DNA of 64,000 nt, taken from assembly GCA_013433145.1 (NCBI GenBank), contig CM024190.1, positions 7,106,120 through 7,170,119 of the forward strand, written 5' to 3'. The stretch's first letter is position 1. The number at the start of each line of letters is the position of its first letter. Positions 60,184 through 64,000 of the stretch are shown one piece after another. The DNA comes from Ascaris suum. Lineage: Eukaryota; Nematoda; Chromadorea; Rhabditida; Ascarididae. The notes beneath the pieces were generated by a model. That model did no database searches. It was given only the letters and a program-made list of their open reading frames with translations, and was not told the origin of the DNA. The translations under genes were made by a program, and so were the position numbers.

Positions 60184-63100
60184 ATGTATTGCCAACAGAA
60201 CTTTTTCGTTCAACACTCATCGTGGACGGCAGGGGGATATACTTTCCATCAATCTTCGACAGTGGCGTTGTCTAATCTTATGGTTGTTAGAGGAGGAACA
60301 ATGGGTTCGCCGAACGCTATCTCTCAGCAGCAAAATATAAACTCTGAGATAAAGAAGCCTGTCGAAAGAAAAGCAAAGAAGGGAATTTCGCCATTGAAGA
60401 AGGTTGCTTTCCCAGCTTTGCTACTATTAACGCGAAACTTCCTGGATGTAAGCCTTCGAACGTTGAGTGTAATGGAATCGGTCCTTTTCTTCTCTCTCAA
60501 ATAATTGTTTGAAGTTCTGCGGAATGAATTATAAACTAAGAAATACGATATAAAAGGGAGGAAGGGGGTGGGGGGGGGGGGGAGGTGAAGGTGACGTTCT
60601 TCGCTCCAACAAATCATACGGGATTTTCTTCTCCTTTCTTTTCTGTCTTTTTTTGAAATGTACAACGATTGTTTGGCAGGAGATGTGCAGAAGTGAAAAA
60701 GATTTGGCATCTTGCACATAAAGTTCTCATGAGCAAAAATAACAAAAATTTTTTGGTACGCTCGTAGGCGATGCAGATTGCCATATATAGTCGTTGGGTG
60801 GAGAGGGGGTTCGGGACGAGGGAAGGGGGCACAAACGTGAAAGTGAAGGTCTACCAGATTCCCAGAAATCTGCTCATTTAGGCAGTCTTGCGCTATTAGT
60901 AGCGAATGCGTGAATCGAAATCACGGTCGGCTTACTTCCAGCATTTTAACGTGTGCACATCGACAATTCACTTTTTTGCGCAAATTTCATCCTGTGTAAT
61001 ATATGGTGCATTAATTCAGGCGATTCTGCGCGACAAAAGTGAAAGGTGCTTCAATGAAGTTGGTGGAGCTCAGGAAGGTGGAGCTAGTAGTGGAAACTCC
61101 AACCAAATTTGCGGCTCTGTTACGGCTCCATCGCCAACGCTGTTGGATACCGCGATTTTGAAGCTCTTAAAGAAGTTGAAGAGTTTCTATGATCGCGCCT
61201 ACAAACGAAATCCGGTCAAGGTTCGTTCATCGGTATCGATGACCTTTTACCGTCGTTGCGGAATTTAGAGACCTCTATGCATAAGATCGCGTTTAATATA
61301 TGAAGTGGTTTGTATGGGATGGGCACAACTTTACATTAGTGAGTGCAGTTGTTTCTGATGTATAGCATATGTTGACTGGATGGTGATGTGTATTCTCAGC
61401 CACTTTTGCCAACTCTAAATTACATTGCATCTGATTGACCTGTTTGTTTTTAAATACTTTTGCCGATAAACTTTAAAAAAAAAGACCAAAAATTTGTATC
61501 CACAAAAAATGCTGATGTAAACAAACGTTGCACACTCGTAGTATAAATGTTGATCCTTGAATAATTCTTAGGTGCCATATTTTTGAAGTGCTACCTCGCA
61601 GTATTTTCTGCAAAAGCACATTTTTGCTCGCTTAGAGGTCGTCGATACCGTCAACAAGTTGATCGATTTTGTTTAATATTTGAGTTCAAAATGCAGATAA
61701 AATGTTGTTTAGGCGAAATCAAAGCGACGTTTCGTATATGGATTGCATGAAGTTCGCAGGCATCTCGTGCTCTCTACAGCTCGATGCGTGGTACTGGCAA
61801 AGGATATAGAGTATGTTTCTGAAAAAGGTCGGTTGTTTTTTTTATGTATTTGATGGGCGCTATTGTGATACTCGTAATTGCCTATTGAAAGAACCCTTTC
61901 GGGGGCTTATTTCCTTTTTTTTTTCAAATGCGCCGAGCAAATATAGCCGAAAATCACGTGATTATCACGTGTACGTGCTTCGAGGATTTTTTTCTAACGG
62001 ATTGCTTTCTATGAAAGTTGGGCATTTTTATTGTAAAGGAAAGAAAAGGACTACTCAGATGAATTACGGAAATTGGGTCAAAAGTGCTGATGCGTTGAAT
62101 GAAGCAAAGGATTTCTTCTCTTTTCCCACTGACCTGAAGCCGTCTTTGACAGAGTAAAAAGCCTACCAGTCCTGTTGCTCGAAATTGCTTGAAGTCTTGG
62201 TTGAGAGGTCCATAAATGCGCCTAAAGGTTCTCGGATTTTGCATGCAAATTGCAAGTAATTCCCGAAACTCTACTCTTACATTCAGGCCGTATTTGTGCA
62301 ATGATACTAACACTAAATATGATAGGCATGTTTTCAACGGTGACGCTCTTAAAGTGTGGCTTACATCAACGTGATATGATGAAAAAGAAGACGCACGGAT
62401 TTCTCGCTTCTATTTTCCCTTTCTTTTTTTATAGTTGATGTGGTAGTGCGCTATTAGATGTTGTTTGAGGATTGCGGTCGATGACTGAAATAGGATGCTA
62501 CACATCGCAAATCAGGTGCAACGCATGTGCGTAATTAGCCTCTTTGCCTTAAATTGGCTGATGGAACGTTTTCGGCGACATTTTCGCTCATATGGAGAGC
62601 ACTTTGATCATAAAGCTGTGCGAATAAGCCTTTCAAAAAGTCCTTCACTTATCGATAAAACAATATCAAGAGAGGGAGAGCGGAAGAGTAGTTCAATCAT
62701 TTCACTGAACCATCCCCACTTGTTAGTTATTTTCTCATACTAATTTACATAAATATCGGCGCGACGGACAGGAATAATTGGTCTGCGTGCTGTTGTCATC
62801 GTAAGCCTTATTATATCAGTGACTGTAAAGTAGTAAAGAGACCAGCCGATGTTCGACGCATACTCGGCACTAAAACTGTTGTCTTTGAGGAGGAGAACTG
62901 ATGTAACAGAAATGAGTGAACGGTATAAGAGTTTGGTTTATCGACGGAACGATTACCATTCATCGATTGAGCCCTCTTGCTATAAGCCGGGTCGACATTC
63001 TCGAAGATGCTTCCCAGGTGAAGCAAGTTCTCTTCTTAATGCGAATTTACATCTTGTGAGTTTTATCTCGATGGATAGTGATGTTGTTCAGAAAAGCTCG

Positions 63101-63657
63101 GTAGCGAGGTTGCCACGGTACGAAAGCTTTGCGAGGAGAACAACGTTCCCTTGTTGGAATTCTCGAAGAAGCATAAGCTCGGCAATGCTCTCAATGCGAG
63201 GCCATTCGTGTCGGCCGTTGCAGTGCTTGACTATAGTGGCGCAGAAGTACGATTTTGTTTTTCTTCCAACCCATGTTTCATAAAAGGTGATAACTTCCTT
63301 GGAAGAGGACAAGTTCCCGAGTACGATCTGTTGCCTGTCAAGTTGAGTGAGACTATCTCTTACTAAAAGCTTCACTTCACATTTATTTATTTTTCGATGA
63401 GCCCTCTAAATGAGAGCTTGAGTAGTTTTGAATAAGAGCATGACTGGATGAATTTATTTCTATATGAGGCATTCTCATTTTATGTGTCCATTTATCCTCG
63501 TCGATTTGTGTCTTTTCATCCAATGCTTTTATTAATGAACCATCAAAAAGATTCATCGTTTCAGGATCTCTATTTTGTGGTAATGGAGGTACACAAACAA
63601 AAAGAACGATCGCGTCGAATTGGTGATCACGAGGACCAACCGTCTTTGCTTGCATAG
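60184..63657 (+). CDS. SECISBP2 homologue: SECIS-binding protein 2-like (SBP2), L7Ae domain
   Basis: SBP2 binds the SECIS element of selenoprotein mRNAs and recruits EFSec/tRNA-Sec to recode UGA. Exons in phase: 60184-60402, 61020-61220, 61713-61827, 63092-63246, 63565-63657; 260 residues. The N-terminal part is Gln/Ser-rich, then basic (KKPVERKAKKGISPLKK followed by AILRDKSER), like the region between SID and RNA-binding domain in vertebrates. The diagnostic stretch LLKKLKSFYDRAYKRNPVK, continuing AKSKRRFVYGLHEVRRHL, closely follows the vertebrate pattern FQDR.YQKDPVKAKTKRRLV.GLREV. The L7Ae core continues with ARCVVLAKDIE, CEENNVPLLEF, KKHKLGNALN (Gly209, the conserved loop Gly) and VSAVAVLDYSGAE. 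The product ends soon after (SLLA), much shorter than vertebrate forms. An in-frame stop precedes the ATG, but further 5' exons joined by an alternative acceptor are possible. Confidence 0.88.
60570..60582. repeat. G homopolymer, 13 bases
   Basis: G run in the first intron of the SBP2-like gene, preceded by a GGAAGGGGG purine stretch. Confidence 0.9.
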
Positions 63658-63806
63658 ATCTTCTCCAGAAATTTCACTTCGGCCGTCGGGTGATGTGCTT
63701 TCCCAGGAAAATGCAATTGTTCTCACGGGATGAGAGAGAGGTAGAGGGGAAGTCTGTTTGACCATGGATTCGGAGTACTGTGCACACTTGCGCTCAGCTG
63801 CTTTGT

Positions 63807-63807
<1 letters not shown>

Positions 63808-63837
<30 letters not shown>
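63808..63837. repeat. T homopolymer, 30 bases
   Basis: Uninterrupted T run in the presumed 3' UTR of the SBP2-like gene, about 150 bases after the stop codon. Confidence 0.95.
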
Positions 63838-63838
<1 letters not shown>

Positions 63839-63966
63839 TTATCGTTGCTACTGCAGTGGAAAACGATTGTGGCGGCTGTTTATGTTTTTTTTCTTTCACT
63901 TTCACAAAAATCACTTATCTATTGATGTGTCCGCATGTCTAATCTCAGATCTCCTGTATTGCTTTG

Positions 63967-63972
63967 AATAAA
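63967..63972 (+). terminator. Candidate polyadenylation signal of the SBP2-like gene
   Basis: AATAAA about 310 bases after the stop codon, the first canonical hexamer I noticed downstream. The resulting 3' UTR would contain the 30-base T run. Confidence 0.5.
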
Positions 63973-64000
63973 ATTTATCGCGTGAATAGGTCGATTGTTG

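Noticed and set aside
63247..63366. Read-through of SBP2 exon 4 past 63246
   Set aside because: The frame stays open for about 40 codons, but a donor (GAA then GTACGA) joined to 63565 continues the L7Ae fold (DLYFVVMEV) better than the read-through peptide.

Overview
The window looks like nuclear DNA of a nematode, and clade V (strongylid- or rhabditid-like) is my best guess. The reasons are many introns with T-rich 3' ends in TTTCAG or TTTGCAG, first coding exons sitting just behind such acceptors (as expected for spliced-leader trans-splicing), AT-rich spacers with long (TA)n runs, and protein sequences typical of metazoan families. There is no prokaryotic organisation, CRISPR array, insertion sequence or virus-like gene. 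All gene models were joined by hand from reading frame, splice phase and remembered family similarity; no search was run.

Layout. 1.3-4.9 kb (-): a complete 7-exon short-chain dehydrogenase/reductase. 7.7-11.6 kb (+): translation factor eIF2-beta. 14.8-20.2 kb (-): the mitochondrial outer-membrane carrier-like protein SLC25A46. 23.0-34.5 kb (+): the mitochondrial m-AAA protease AFG3L2/SPG-7, 18 exons in consistent phase giving 794 residues. 34.5-45.8 kb: a gene-poor, AT-rich stretch with a (TA)n array, two inverted-repeat hairpins and a weakly supported minus-strand gene. 45.9-51.8 kb (+): a MATH-like protein with a BTB/BACK-like helical C-terminus. 53.4-58.8 kb (+): two orphan exons. 60.2-63.7 kb (+): a compact SECIS-binding protein 2-like (SBP2) gene with its L7Ae-type RNA-binding domain.

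Gene relations. SDR and eIF2-beta are divergent across about 2.8 kb, and SLC25A46 and AFG3L2 are divergent across about 2.8 kb; eIF2-beta and SLC25A46 are convergent. The SLC25A46/AFG3L2 pair is notable because both act in mitochondrial membrane homeostasis. The SBP2-like gene implies that selenocysteine insertion is, or recently was, used by this animal.

No unmistakably new system was seen. The main oddities are a GC-AG intron in AFG3L2, an eIF2-beta stop codon embedded in its own AATAAA signal, a reduced number of lysine blocks in eIF2-beta, a very compact SBP2, two candidate structured-RNA hairpins in the gene desert, and ten G/C homopolymer tracts of 11-17 bases.
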